NCBI RefSeq assembly: GCF_000527095.1 | Contig: NZ_AZUN01000001.1 | Coordinates: forward strand, 3,857,501 to 3,921,500 | Direction: 5' to 3' | Origin: Methylomicrobium lacus LW14 | Lineage (GTDB): Bacteria; Pseudomonadota; Gammaproteobacteria; Methylococcales; Methylomonadaceae | DNA length: 64,000 nucleotides | In this document: piece after piece, positions 32,937-42,314 of the stretch | How the letters are laid out: every line of letters starts with the position of its first letter | Position numbering within the stretch: position 1 is the stretch's first letter | The notes under the pieces: model-generated | Database searches by the model: none | What the model saw: only the letters and a program-made list of their open reading frames with translations | Told to the model about the DNA's origin: nothing | Program-made: the position numbers and the translations under genes

Positions 32937-35021
32937 TTATTTCGCTTTTTTGCGTTCCAAGGCTTCCTTGATTACTTCGTCAGCCACGTTTTTCGGGCAT
33001 GGCAGGTAGTGAGAGAATTCCATCGAGAACTGGCCGCGGCCGGAAGTCATCGTGCGCAAGTCGCCGATGTAGCCGAACATTTCGCTCAGCGGTACATCCG
33101 CCTTGATCCGAACGCCGGTGACGCCTGGATCTTGCGATTTGATCATGCCGCGGCGGCGGTTCAAGTCGCCGATTACGTCACCGACATGGTCTTCCGGTGT
33201 GAACGCGTCAACCTTCATGATCGGTTCGATCAATTGCGGTGCAGCCTTTGGAATCGATTGACGGAACGCGGCTTTCGCGGCGATTTCGAACGCAATCGAT
33301 GAAGAGTCAACCGCGTGGAAGCCGCCGTCCAGCAGGGTAACTTTGAAGTCCAAGCACGGATAGCCTGCCAAGACACCTTGACCCAGCATGCTCTTGAAGC
33401 CTTTTTCGACCGCCGGCCAGTATTCGCGCGGTACGTTACCGCCGGTGACCGCAGATACGAATTCAAAGCCGCTGCCTGCCTCGCCCGGTTCGATCGCATA
33501 ATCGATTTTAGCGTATTGACCGGAACCGCCGGATTGCTTCTTGTGCGTGTAGCTGTCTTCGATGCGGCGGGTGATCGTTTCGCGGTAAGCCACCTGCGGC
33601 TTGCCGACGACGACGTCAACGCCGTGGGTCCGTTTCAGAATGTCGACTTTGATGTCGAGGTGCAACTCGCCCATCCCTTTCAGAATGGTTTCGCCGCTTT
33701 CTTCGTCGGTCATCACATGGAAGGACGGATCTTCCTGGACCATCTTGCCCAGCGCGATGCCCATTTTTTCGTTGGAGCCTTTATCTTTTGGGGTCACCGA
33801 AACCGAGATGACGGGATCAGGGAAAACCATCGGTTCAAGCGTGGCCGGCTTGTCGGGATCGCACAAGGTATGTCCGGTTTGCACGTTTTTCAGGCCGATC
33901 AGTGCGACGATATCGCCTGCTTGAGCGGTTTCGATTTCGGAGCGGTTGTCGGCGTGCATTTCCACCATACGGCCAACTCTTTCGTTTTTGCCGGTGTAGG
34001 TATTCAGCAGGGTGTCGCCTTTCTTCAGCGTGCCCGAATAAATACGGATGAAGTTCAGCGCGCCAAAACGGTCGTCCATGATCTTGAATACCAAAGCGCG
34101 CAGCGGGCGCTTCGGATCGACGATCGCAAAATCGCCCGTCGGATTGCCTTCGAGATCGGTTTCAGGTTGTGGCTTGACTTCTGTCGGATTCGGTAAATAG
34201 TCGACAACCGCGTCCAGTACCAATTGCACGCCCTTGTTTTTGAAAGACGAACCGCAATAAGTCGGGAAAAACGCCATGCTGATGGTGCCTTTGCGGATGC
34301 AGCGTTTGATGGTATCCATATCGGGCATTTCGCCTTCCAGATATTTTTCCATCGCGTCGTCGTCCTGCTCGACTGCGGTTTCGATCAGCTTTTCGCGCCA
34401 TTCTTCGACTTTGTCCGCCATGTCGGCAGGAACGTCTTCGATGCGGTAGTTCATCGGATCTCCGGAATCGTCCCAGATCCATGCCTTACGGGTCAACAGA
34501 TCGACCACGCCCGAGAATTGATCTTCAACGCCGATCGGCAAGGTCATGACCAGAGGGACTGCGCCCAGTACGTCTTCGACCTGCTTGACCACGCGGAAGA
34601 AATCGGCGCCGATACGGTCCAGTTTGTTTACATAGATGACTCGTGCAACCTTAGAGTCATTGGCATAACGCCAGTTGGTTTCCGATTGCGGTTCAACACC
34701 GCCGGAACCGCAGAACACGCCGATACCGCCGTCGAGAACTTTCAGCGAGCGATAAACTTCGATCGTAAAGTCAACGTGGCCTGGGGTGTCGATGATGTTG
34801 AAGCGGTGGTCTTTCCAGAAACAGGTCGTCGCAGCGGACTGAATGGTGATTCCGCGTTCGGCTTCTTGCGTCATGAAGTCCATGGTGGACTCGCCTTCAT
34901 GTACCTCGCCCAGCTTGTGAATCTTGCCGGTGAGTTTCAGGATACGCTCGGTCGTGGTGGTTTTACCGGCATCCACGTGCGCGAATATGCCGATGTTTCT
35001 GTAAAGGCTTATGTCAGTCAT
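32937..35021 (-). CDS. fusA2: Elongation factor G paralog, FusA2 type
   Basis: The 694-aa protein has all EF-G domains and the G motifs A-H-V-D-A-G-K-T, D-T-P-G-H and N-K-L-D. From memory its sequence follows the Vibrio FusA2 subgroup (C-G-S-G-G-V-E-P-Q-S-E-T-N-W-R-Y-A-N) more closely than canonical FusA. It is not in a str operon (no rpsL, rpsG or tufA nearby), which also suggests a paralog. Its role is probably translocation or recycling under special conditions; this is inference. Confidence 0.9.
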   Translation of the reverse strand: MTDISLYRNIGIFAHVDAGKTTTTERILKLTGKIHKLGEVHEGESTMDFMTQEAERGITIQSAATTCFWKDHRFNIIDTPGHVDFTIEVYRSLKVLDGGIGVFCGSGGVEPQSETNWRYANDSKVARVIYVNKLDRIGADFFRVVKQVEDVLGAVPLVMTLPIGVEDQFSGVVDLLTRKAWIWDDSGDPMNYRIEDVPADMADKVEEWREKLIETAVEQDDDAMEKYLEGEMPDMDTIKRCIRKGTISMAFFPTYCGSSFKNKGVQLVLDAVVDYLPNPTEVKPQPETDLEGNPTGDFAIVDPKRPLRALVFKIMDDRFGALNFIRIYSGTLKKGDTLLNTYTGKNERVGRMVEMHADNRSEIETAQAGDIVALIGLKNVQTGHTLCDPDKPATLEPMVFPDPVISVSVTPKDKGSNEKMGIALGKMVQEDPSFHVMTDEESGETILKGMGELHLDIKVDILKRTHGVDVVVGKPQVAYRETITRRIEDSYTHKKQSGGSGQYAKIDYAIEPGEAGSGFEFVSAVTGGNVPREYWPAVEKGFKSMLGQGVLAGYPCLDFKVTLLDGGFHAVDSSSIAFEIAAKAAFRQSIPKAAPQLIEPIMKVDAFTPEDHVGDVIGDLNRRRGMIKSQDPGVTGVRIKADVPLSEMFGYIGDLRTMTSGRGQFSMEFSHYLPCPKNVADEVIKEALERKKAK

Positions 35022-35603
35022 GTTGTTACTCTAAATGTTGGGCATAAAAATCTTTTTGCATTAACCGTCCGCGCGCATTCTCTCAAGCAAATTCGACCGG
35101 AGGATTGAACGGTGCAAGGCGTGACCTGCTGCCTGATGCCGAAGACCGCAGTCATGGTAACCAAGGGTTTGGACGGAACGCATCGAAGCCTGGCGGTTGG
35201 GGCAACGTCGAGCGAAGGCCTTAACCTAAGGTTAGTGCCGAGCACTCGCCCAGTTTCGATAGCCGACTATTTTAACCTAAAACTTTTAAAAAAATATATA
35301 AAAACATCAAATACGTACCGCCCGGCCTTCCGGTCTTGGCGATTTTTTAGCTCTGGACGGCGGCGGGGCGCTTCAGAGCGGCGCATTTGCATTATTTCCG
35401 GATGTACGCAATAGTACCCCCAAAATGCCAGGGTGACGCATACGGCGGCGCCATTCCTGAAGGCCCTGCGATAAAAGCGACTGCGCTCCGGTTGTTGGGT
35501 GTTAAAATACGGTCATGATCGGACCTTCTTTGCCCTGAGCCCATCAAGACGATGCGCGGCTCGGCATCAAAACAATACATTCTAATTAAAGCATGAGGAT
35601 ACT
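35022..35603. other. Intergenic region between divergent fusA2 and UPF0182 genes
   Basis: About 580 bases with no convincing gene. The short open frame at 35112-35414 has no family match or ribosome site. The middle (about 35270-35312) is very AT-rich and could hold promoters for both directions. GAGGAT precedes the UPF0182 start. Confidence 0.5.
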
Positions 35604-38270
35604 ATGCGGAATCTGAGGTTTATACCCGCGTTGATTGGAGCGATCTTGGGAATCGCGGTCATCATTGCCGCCTTTTATTTCATTTTCCTTGATCTGTTCG
35701 TTGACCTGTGGTGGTTTCAATCGCTGAAACAGGAACCGTATTTTTGGCTCAGGCTGCTGTACCGGTTTTTCCTGTCCGGTGGCGTGACTCTGGCTTTTTT
35801 CCTGATTTTCTTTTTTCATTTCTGGATCGCTTCGCGTTACCTGGGGCTGAATCCGCCGGATGAAGTCCTGGCCGATCTGGATAAGCGCCGGCGTTTCCAG
35901 CGTTTCGCCGATGTGTTCATGGGCGATTCGGTCATGGTTTATACGCCGATCTCGCTGATTCTGGCCGTGCTCATCGCGATGCCGTTCTATCAGCAATGGG
36001 ATGCTGCATTATTATATTTTTTCGGTCAGTCCTCGGGCGTCGCCGATACGGTTTACGGCAACGATGTCAGCTTTTACATGCTGTCGTATCCGATTTACCT
36101 GCTGATCCAGAAAGAATTATTGTCCGCAGCGATCATCATTTTTGCCTCGGTCGGCACTTTATATTGGCTTGAGCATGTTTTCATTCCGAATCAAAACAAG
36201 GAATACCACATCGGCGCGAAGATTCATCTGACCGTCTTGCTCGGCTTCGTCGTGCTGTTCGTGGTCTGGGGCTTCATGCTGGATCGCTTTTCGCTGCTTT
36301 ATTCGCACAATCATGCGCCGGTATTTTACGGGCCGGGATTCGTCGAAATTTTTTACCGCTTGCCGTTGATCTGGATCGGCATCATCACGTTCCTGGCTGT
36401 CGCGGTGACCGCCTGTCTGTTCATCTTCTCGAAGGAACACCGGATCAAGGCCCCGTTTTTGATTTCTTCCGCAGCGTTTCTGTGCGTATGGTATTTGCCG
36501 AATGTCGATTCCATTCCTGAAGGCATGCAGAGATACATCGTCAATCCGAATCCGGTCAAGGCCGAAAAGCCGTTCATGCAGTTCAACATCGATGCGACGC
36601 TGAATGCCTACGACCTGAAAAATATCCGCGTCATCGATCAGGACATCAACGTGAATGCGGCCGAGGACATCACGACCTGGAGTGCGCAGAAGCGCTTCGA
36701 AAACATTCCGGTCTGGGACCGGGAGTTTCTGATCGACAGCTATCAGCAATTGCAGGTGATCCGGCCTTATTATCAGTTCTTGTCGGTCGATGAGGATAGA
36801 TATTTCCTGCTGGACCATATCCGGCAGGTCAATCTGGCTCCACGGGAAGTTAATATCAGCAAGCTTCCCGAATCGGCGCAAAACTGGGAAAACACACACT
36901 TGCGTTATACGCACGGTACCGGCGCGGTCGTCTCGCCGGCTGCGCAAGACGCGGACATGCCGCTGGTTTTTTATCTGCGCGATTTGAATATGTCTTCGCA
37001 GGTTGGGCTCAGCACGAAAAACCCTGAGATCTATTACGGCGAAGGCAAGTATGACTACGCCATCGTGCCCAACAAGCTAAAGGTTAAAGGGCTTGAAGTC
37101 GGTAAAGGGCCTGAAGTCGGCGATCAAAACGTCGATGAAAAAGAATATACTGGCCAAAGCGGCATTCCGATACGATCTCTGTTCCGCAAGGCCTTGTTGG
37201 CTTTATATTTCAAGGATGAAAGAATATTCTTTTCCTTGGGGATATCCACCGAAGACAGTAAAGCGATGATTCGCCGGAACATTATCGAGCGTATCAACGC
37301 GATCACACCCTTTTTGCAGTTGGACAAGGATCCTTATCTGGTGATGACCAAGGACCGCTTCTACTGGATACAGGATGCCTATACCATATCGAAGTGGTAT
37401 CCGGCCTCGAAACCGGCCGCGGATGATTATCTGGAAGGTGATCAACCGTTCAACTATATCCGCAACTCAGTCAAGATCGTCGTCGATGCGTTTGACGGTA
37501 CGGTCGATTATTACATTGCCGATCCTTCGGATGTCATCATCAATGCCTATGCGCGCGCGTATCCGAGTCTGTTCAAAAACATGGAGGAAATGCCGGTCGA
37601 GTTGCAAAAGCATTTGCGCTACCCGCGCGACCTTTTTTACATGCAGATGAAGGTGTATGCGAAATATCATCAAACCATTCCCGAACTGTTTTATGAGCAG
37701 GCCGAAACTTGGCAGTTCGCGAATGTGCGCAATCAGGAGGTCAGGCCGTACTACCAGACGATGGATTTCGGCAACTGTAAGGATATGGAAGAATTCGTGA
37801 TGATCAATCCGATGACGCCGGTGAGCCGGGACAATCTGAGCATGATCGGCGTTGCGAGTATTCTGGATAAGGAGACTTGCGGATTTAACTACAAACCCGG
37901 TATTACGATCTATAAGTTCCGCAAGGAAGTGCAGGTGAACGGCCCGGCGCAGGTCGAAGCCCTGATCAATCAGGACCCCGAAATTTCCGCGCAATTCACC
38001 TTGTGGGATCAGTCCGGTTCGGAGGTCAAACTGGGGCGCATGGTGATTCTGCCGATGGGCAAAACCGTGCTCTATGTGCAGCCGGTTTATCTGGTCTCGA
38101 CCAAGGTCAAAATACCGGAATTACGCCGGGTGATCGTGTCGATGGGCAATGAAGTCGTGATGGATAAAACCTTGTGGGCCGCATTCGATCGCCTGAAACA
38201 GCGGTTTTTGAAAGCGGCCTCGGAAACCGGCGGGACGGGAACCGCGAAGGAAGTCGTCACTCCTCAATAA
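35604..38270 (+). CDS. UPF0182 family large membrane protein
   Basis: The 888-aa protein has about seven N-terminal membrane helices (residues 8-310) and a large extracytoplasmic C-terminal region. The family motifs are visible: Y-G-N-D-V-S-F-Y in the membrane part, Y-I-V-N-P-N at its border and I-W-D-R-like segments after it. COG1615 proteins are widespread in actinobacteria and scattered in proteobacteria and cyanobacteria. Their function is unknown. It is a single-gene unit with its own terminator. Confidence 0.9.
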   Translation: MRNLRFIPALIGAILGIAVIIAAFYFIFLDLFVDLWWFQSLKQEPYFWLRLLYRFFLSGGVTLAFFLIFFFHFWIASRYLGLNPPDEVLADLDKRRRFQRFADVFMGDSVMVYTPISLILAVLIAMPFYQQWDAALLYFFGQSSGVADTVYGNDVSFYMLSYPIYLLIQKELLSAAIIIFASVGTLYWLEHVFIPNQNKEYHIGAKIHLTVLLGFVVLFVVWGFMLDRFSLLYSHNHAPVFYGPGFVEIFYRLPLIWIGIITFLAVAVTACLFIFSKEHRIKAPFLISSAAFLCVWYLPNVDSIPEGMQRYIVNPNPVKAEKPFMQFNIDATLNAYDLKNIRVIDQDINVNAAEDITTWSAQKRFENIPVWDREFLIDSYQQLQVIRPYYQFLSVDEDRYFLLDHIRQVNLAPREVNISKLPESAQNWENTHLRYTHGTGAVVSPAAQDADMPLVFYLRDLNMSSQVGLSTKNPEIYYGEGKYDYAIVPNKLKVKGLEVGKGPEVGDQNVDEKEYTGQSGIPIRSLFRKALLALYFKDERIFFSLGISTEDSKAMIRRNIIERINAITPFLQLDKDPYLVMTKDRFYWIQDAYTISKWYPASKPAADDYLEGDQPFNYIRNSVKIVVDAFDGTVDYYIADPSDVIINAYARAYPSLFKNMEEMPVELQKHLRYPRDLFYMQMKVYAKYHQTIPELFYEQAETWQFANVRNQEVRPYYQTMDFGNCKDMEEFVMINPMTPVSRDNLSMIGVASILDKETCGFNYKPGITIYKFRKEVQVNGPAQVEALINQDPEISAQFTLWDQSGSEVKLGRMVILPMGKTVLYVQPVYLVSTKVKIPELRRVIVSMGNEVVMDKTLWAAFDRLKQRFLKAASETGGTGTAKEVVTPQ

Positions 38271-38277
38271 TCAGCAG

Positions 38278-38311
38278 GGCGGGCAACACGGGTTGTTGCC
38301 CGCCTTTTTTT
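38278..38311 (+). terminator. Rho-independent terminator of the UPF0182 gene
   Basis: GGCGGGCAAC pairs with GTTGCCCGCC around a 7-base loop, followed by seven T residues. Confidence 0.92.
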
Positions 38312-38329
38312 GCGGGAATCGAGATCCGC

Positions 38330-38776
38330 TTAGCGTCGCATCAGCGCGCAAAGCTGGTCTTCCAGTTCAAAGCGCTTGGCCAGGGCTTCGCCGAGTGCCG
38401 ATAAGTCGTCCGCCAGGGTCGTCAAGGCGCCGGCGTCTTGAGTCTGCTCGTATTTGTCATTGAAAGCGACCGACAGATCGGTCACCTCGGAGAATTCCGG
38501 ATAAATGTCGGTCGCAAAGTTCATGATGCTTGCGCGGCGCTCGGTGCCGGCCAATATGCGTTCGTACAATCCGAAATGCCCTAGCGACACATAGTCGACC
38601 AGGACTTCCGCAAACCGGGCCAGTTTGGTCTTGACCCGCTCTGTGTCGGTAAACGGTTTCAGATCGCCTATCCGGCAATATAAGGCCCACAAATCCTTCC
38701 TTTCATTTTGCAATTCAGCGATCAGTTGAGCGCTGCGTTGCCTTCTTTCCGGTCTCACCGTCTCTGCCGTCGTCAT
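38330..38776 (-). CDS. rsd: Rsd/AlgQ-family anti-sigma-70 factor
   Basis: The 148-aa helical protein has the Rsd/AlgQ pattern: L-I-A-E-L-Q-N-E-R-K-D-L-W-A-L-Y-C, L-V-D-Y-V-S-L-G-H-F and a C-terminal L-G-E-A-L-A-K-R-F-E-L-E-D-Q-L. Rsd binds domain 4 of sigma-70 and favours alternative sigma factors; AlgQ in pseudomonads also affects alginate and siderophore genes. It is transcribed alone, downstream of the gatCAB hairpin. Confidence 0.88.
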   Translation of the reverse strand: MTTAETVRPERRQRSAQLIAELQNERKDLWALYCRIGDLKPFTDTERVKTKLARFAEVLVDYVSLGHFGLYERILAGTERRASIMNFATDIYPEFSEVTDLSVAFNDKYEQTQDAGALTTLADDLSALGEALAKRFELEDQLCALMRR

Positions 38777-38827
38777 GATGGTTCTCCCCCGAGAGTGGTT
38801 AAATTTTATTATTTTGATTTATTATGC

Positions 38828-38852
38828 CGGCCGCTGCGGTCCGCAGCGGCCG
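38828..38852 (-). terminator. GC-rich hairpin between gatB and rsd
   Basis: CGGCCGCTGCGG and CCGCAGCGGCCG form a perfect 12-bp inverted repeat with almost no spacer. There is no T-run, so it is a probable but atypical terminator for gatCAB. Confidence 0.5.
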
Positions 38853-38870
38853 TCGCCAAGCCGTTGAAGG

Positions 38871-40304
38871 TTAGGGCTGCAATTTCTCTTTCAGCATCCG
38901 GTTGACTTCCTCGGGATTGGCCTTGCCCTGCATCGCCTTCATCACCTGGCCGACAAAAAAGCCGAACACCTTGTCCTTGCCGCTCCGGTATTGTTCGACC
39001 TGGCCCTGATTGTCGGCGATGATCTTGTCGATGATGGCCTCGATCGCGCCGGTGTCGGTGATTTGTTTCAGGCCTTGGGTGTCGATGATCTCGTCCGCGC
39101 CGGCTTCATTTTGCCACATTTCCTCGAAAACCTGCTTCGCAATCTTGCCGGAGATCGTGTTATCGGCAATCCGTTGCAAAAGTCCCGCCAACCGTTGATA
39201 ACCCACCGGCGAGTCGCTAATTTCCAGACTCGACTTATTCAAGGCGGCCGCCAATTCGCCGGTCACCCAGTTCGCGCAGAGCCGCGCCTCGCAGCCTGAA
39301 GCTTGCAGCAGCGCCTCGAAATAATCGGCCATCTCGCGCGATGAGGTCAGAATCGCCGTGCTTTCGTCGTCGAGCCCGAACTGGTCCTTGAAGCGCTGCT
39401 TCTTGGCCTCCGGCAATTCCGGCATCGTCGCCTGCACCTCGGCTTTAAATTCTTCCGAAATAGACACCGGCAGCAGATCGGGGTCGGGGAAATAGCGGTA
39501 ATCGTTCGCCTCTTCCTTGCTGCGCATCGAACGGGTCACATCCTTCACCGCATCGTACAGCCGCGTTTCCTGCACCACCTTGCCGCCGGCTTCGATCAGA
39601 TCGATCTGCCGTTCGACTTCGTAATTGATCGCTTTCTCGACGAACTTAAACGAATTGATGTTTTTCAGTTCGGCGCGGGTGCCGAACTCTTTCTGGCCTT
39701 TCGGCCGCACCGACACGTTCGCGTCGCAGCGGAACGAGCCTTCCTGCATGTTGCCGTCGCAAATGCCGAGATAGCGCACCAGTTCGTGCAGCTTGCGCAT
39801 GTAGGCGACCGCTTCTTTCGCCGAACGCATGTCCGGCTCGGAGACGATTTCGAGCAGCGGCGTGCCGGCGCGGTTCAGGTCGATGCCGGTCAGCCCGTGA
39901 AAGTCTTCATGCAGCGATTTGCCGGCGTCTTCTTCGAGGTGCGCGCGGGTGATGCCGATGCGTTTGGTCTCGCCGTCGACTTCGATATCCAGATGGCCGT
40001 TGCCGACGATCGGCAGCTCGAACTGGCTGATCTGATAGCCTTTCGGCAGATCGGGGTAGAAATAGTTTTTGCGTGCGAACACCGAATAAGGCGCGATCTC
40101 GGCCTCGATCGCGAGGCCGAATTTGACTGCCATACGCACCGCATCCTGATTCAAGACCGGCAGTACGCCCGGCAGGCCGAGATCGACCGCGCAGGCCTGG
40201 GTGTTCGGTTCAGCGCCATACGCGGTCGCGGCGCCGGAAAAGATTTTCGATTTTGTGGCAAGCTGGGTATGAATTTCCAGGCCGATGACGGTTTCCCATT
40301 CCAT
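38871..40304 (-). CDS. gatB: Asp/Glu-tRNA(Asn/Gln) amidotransferase subunit B
   Basis: The 477-aa protein begins with the GatB signature E-T-V-I-G-L-E-I-H-T-Q-L and carries the catalytic core (R-A-G-T-P-L-L-E-I-V-S-E-P-D) plus the C-terminal YqeY/tail domain. With GatA and GatC it amidates mischarged Asp-tRNA-Asn or Glu-tRNA-Gln. Because glnS is present, Asn-tRNA formation is the more likely use. It follows gatA by 10 bases. Confidence 0.97.
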   Translation of the reverse strand: MEWETVIGLEIHTQLATKSKIFSGAATAYGAEPNTQACAVDLGLPGVLPVLNQDAVRMAVKFGLAIEAEIAPYSVFARKNYFYPDLPKGYQISQFELPIVGNGHLDIEVDGETKRIGITRAHLEEDAGKSLHEDFHGLTGIDLNRAGTPLLEIVSEPDMRSAKEAVAYMRKLHELVRYLGICDGNMQEGSFRCDANVSVRPKGQKEFGTRAELKNINSFKFVEKAINYEVERQIDLIEAGGKVVQETRLYDAVKDVTRSMRSKEEANDYRYFPDPDLLPVSISEEFKAEVQATMPELPEAKKQRFKDQFGLDDESTAILTSSREMADYFEALLQASGCEARLCANWVTGELAAALNKSSLEISDSPVGYQRLAGLLQRIADNTISGKIAKQVFEEMWQNEAGADEIIDTQGLKQITDTGAIEAIIDKIIADNQGQVEQYRSGKDKVFGFFVGQVMKAMQGKANPEEVNRMLKEKLQP

Positions 40305-40314
40305 AGCAAGTCTC

Positions 40315-41766
40315 CTATTGAAATCCGGGCGGGGTGAGTTGATGCCAGTTGGTGGCCTGTTGATAGCGATGCGCGACGGCCAAGAGGCGGTCTTCGGCGA
40401 AATAATCGCCGATGATTTGCAGGCCGACCGGCTTGCCGGACGCGAGCCCCGCCGGGATCGACATCGCCGGCAGCCCCGCCAGGTTGACCGCGATCGTGTA
40501 AATATCGGACAGATACATCTCGATCGGATTGCCGAGCTTTTCGCCGATGCCGAACGCGACCGACGGCGCGACCGGTCCCATCAACACATCGACCCCCGCC
40601 AAGGCTTTTTTGAAGTCTTCGCTGATCAGGCGGCGGATTTTTTGCGCCTTGATGTAATAGGCGTCGTAATAACCGGCCGACAGCGCGTAGGTGCCCATCA
40701 ATATCCGCCGCTTGACCTCGCGGCCGAAGGCTTCGCCGCGCGAACGGGTATAAAGATCGGTCAGGTCGGCGGGACTTGCGCAGCGGTAGCCGAAACGCAC
40801 GCCGTCGAAGCGCGACAGGTTCGCCGAGCATTCGGCCGGCGCGATCACGTAATACGCCGGGATCGCAAGCTTCAGATTCGGCATCGAGACCTCGACGATT
40901 TCGGCTCCCAGCTTGCGGTATTCGTCAATCGCCGCTTCGATCACCGAAGCGACATCGGAAGACAAACCTTCGCCGAAAAACTCCTTCGGCAGGCCGATCT
41001 TCAGGCCGTCGAGGGGGTGGTTCAAAGCGGCCCGGTAATCCGGAACCGGCCGCTCGGCGCTTGTCGAATCGCGGCCGTCGAAGCCGGCCATCGCCTGCAA
41101 CAGGATCGCCGCATCCTCGGCCGTTCGCGTCATCGGACCGCCCTGGTCCAGGCTGGAGGCATAGGCGATCATGCCGTAGCGCGAGACGCGGCCGTAGGTC
41201 GGCTTAAGCCCGGTGATACCGCAAAAAGACGCCGGCTGGCGGATCGAGCCGCCGGTATCGGTGCCGGTCACGCCGGCCGCGAGCCTTGCCGCGACCGCCG
41301 CGGCCGAACCGCCGGACGAGCCGCCCGGCACCGCGTTTAAATCCCAAGGATTTTTGACCGGGCCGTAATAGCTGGTCTCGTTCGACGAGCCCATCGCAAA
41401 TTCGTCCATGTTCAATTTGCCGAGCATCACCGAGCCTGCCTGCTGCAAGTTCGTGACGACCGTCGCATTATACGGCGCGATGAAGTTGTCGAGCATCTTC
41501 GAGCCGCAGCTGGTCTTGACGCCATCGGTGCAGAAAATGTCCTTGTGCGCGATCGGAATGCCGGTCAATACGCCTGCATCGCCTTGCGCGAGGCGGGCGT
41601 CCGCGGCGTCGGCCTGCCGTAAGGCCAGGTCTTCGGTCACCGTGATGAACGCATTCAGTTCTGGGTGTTGTTTGATTCGGGTGAGATAAGCCTCGGTCAA
41701 TTCGCGGCTTGAAAACTGTCGGTTGCGGAGTCCTTCGGCCTGCTCCGCGAGGGTCTTGTTATACAT
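40315..41766 (-). CDS. gatA: Asp/Glu-tRNA(Asn/Gln) amidotransferase subunit A
   Basis: The 483-aa amidase-signature protein has the Ser-cisSer-Lys triad in A-H-K-D-I-F, G-G-S-S-G-G-S and T-D-T-G-G-S-I-R. It liberates ammonia from glutamine for transfer to the tRNA-bound amino acid by GatB. Confidence 0.97.
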   Translation of the reverse strand: MYNKTLAEQAEGLRNRQFSSRELTEAYLTRIKQHPELNAFITVTEDLALRQADAADARLAQGDAGVLTGIPIAHKDIFCTDGVKTSCGSKMLDNFIAPYNATVVTNLQQAGSVMLGKLNMDEFAMGSSNETSYYGPVKNPWDLNAVPGGSSGGSAAAVAARLAAGVTGTDTGGSIRQPASFCGITGLKPTYGRVSRYGMIAYASSLDQGGPMTRTAEDAAILLQAMAGFDGRDSTSAERPVPDYRAALNHPLDGLKIGLPKEFFGEGLSSDVASVIEAAIDEYRKLGAEIVEVSMPNLKLAIPAYYVIAPAECSANLSRFDGVRFGYRCASPADLTDLYTRSRGEAFGREVKRRILMGTYALSAGYYDAYYIKAQKIRRLISEDFKKALAGVDVLMGPVAPSVAFGIGEKLGNPIEMYLSDIYTIAVNLAGLPAMSIPAGLASGKPVGLQIIGDYFAEDRLLAVAHRYQQATNWHQLTPPGFQ

Positions 41767-41780
41767 TCGAGGTTTTTCCT

Positions 41781-42068
41781 TTATTCAATCACTTTCGGCA
41801 CCAGATACAGCCCGGCCTCGACTTGCGGCGCAATCGCCTGAAATTTTTCGCGCTCGTTGCGCTCGGTCACCGCATCGGCTCTTAAGCGTTGCTGCAAGTC
41901 CAATGGATGCGCCATCGGCTGCACATCGCCGGTATCGACCGCGCCCATTGCGGCCATCAGTTCCAGCATGCCGGACAAATCCTCCGCATAATGCGGCACG
42001 TCCTGTTCGTCGATTCCAAGGCGCGCCAGATGCGCGATTTTTTTTACTTCCTCTGCCGTTAACGACAT
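41781..42068 (-). CDS. gatC: Asp/Glu-tRNA(Asn/Gln) amidotransferase subunit C
   Basis: The 95-aa protein has the GatC pattern (E-E-V-K-K-I-A-H-L-A-R-L, later M-A-H-P-L). It stabilises the GatA-GatB interface. It is the first gene of gatCAB, 14 bases upstream of gatA, and diverges from mreB. Confidence 0.95.
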   Translation of the reverse strand: MSLTAEEVKKIAHLARLGIDEQDVPHYAEDLSGMLELMAAMGAVDTGDVQPMAHPLDLQQRLRADAVTERNEREKFQAIAPQVEAGLYLVPKVIE

Positions 42069-42214
42069 CGATTTGCTCCAAAAATATTTAAAACAGCCGC
42101 CGGATATAAGCTGGATATAAGGGGAGGGGGCCCTCTATGATGCGGAGTTTCACCGTGCCCTGGCGAGAAGCCACATTTTGCACGCTAGCCGCGGGCGGGA
42201 AGCGCCAAGAGGTA

Positions 42215-42244
42215 TTCAGAATCCGGTCCTTAAAATATGATACT
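42215..42244 (+). promoter_or_regulatory. Candidate promoter for mreB
   Basis: TTCAGA at 42215-42220 and GATACT at 42239-42244 (18-base spacer) each match four of six consensus bases. The leader to the start codon is about 70 bases. Confidence 0.3.
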
Positions 42245-42314
42245 ATATCTTGCTCGAATACCCGCTCGATTGATAAAGTAGTCCAATTTATTTCCTGTCA
42301 GGAACCATCCTCAA

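Noticed and set aside
35112..35414. A 100-aa plus-strand frame in the fusA2-UPF0182 gap
   Set aside because: No ribosome site, no hydrophobic or domain pattern, and it runs through the AT-rich promoter-like region.
40285..41340. A 351-codon plus-strand frame opposite gatA
   Set aside because: Antisense shadow of gatA with low-complexity basic composition.
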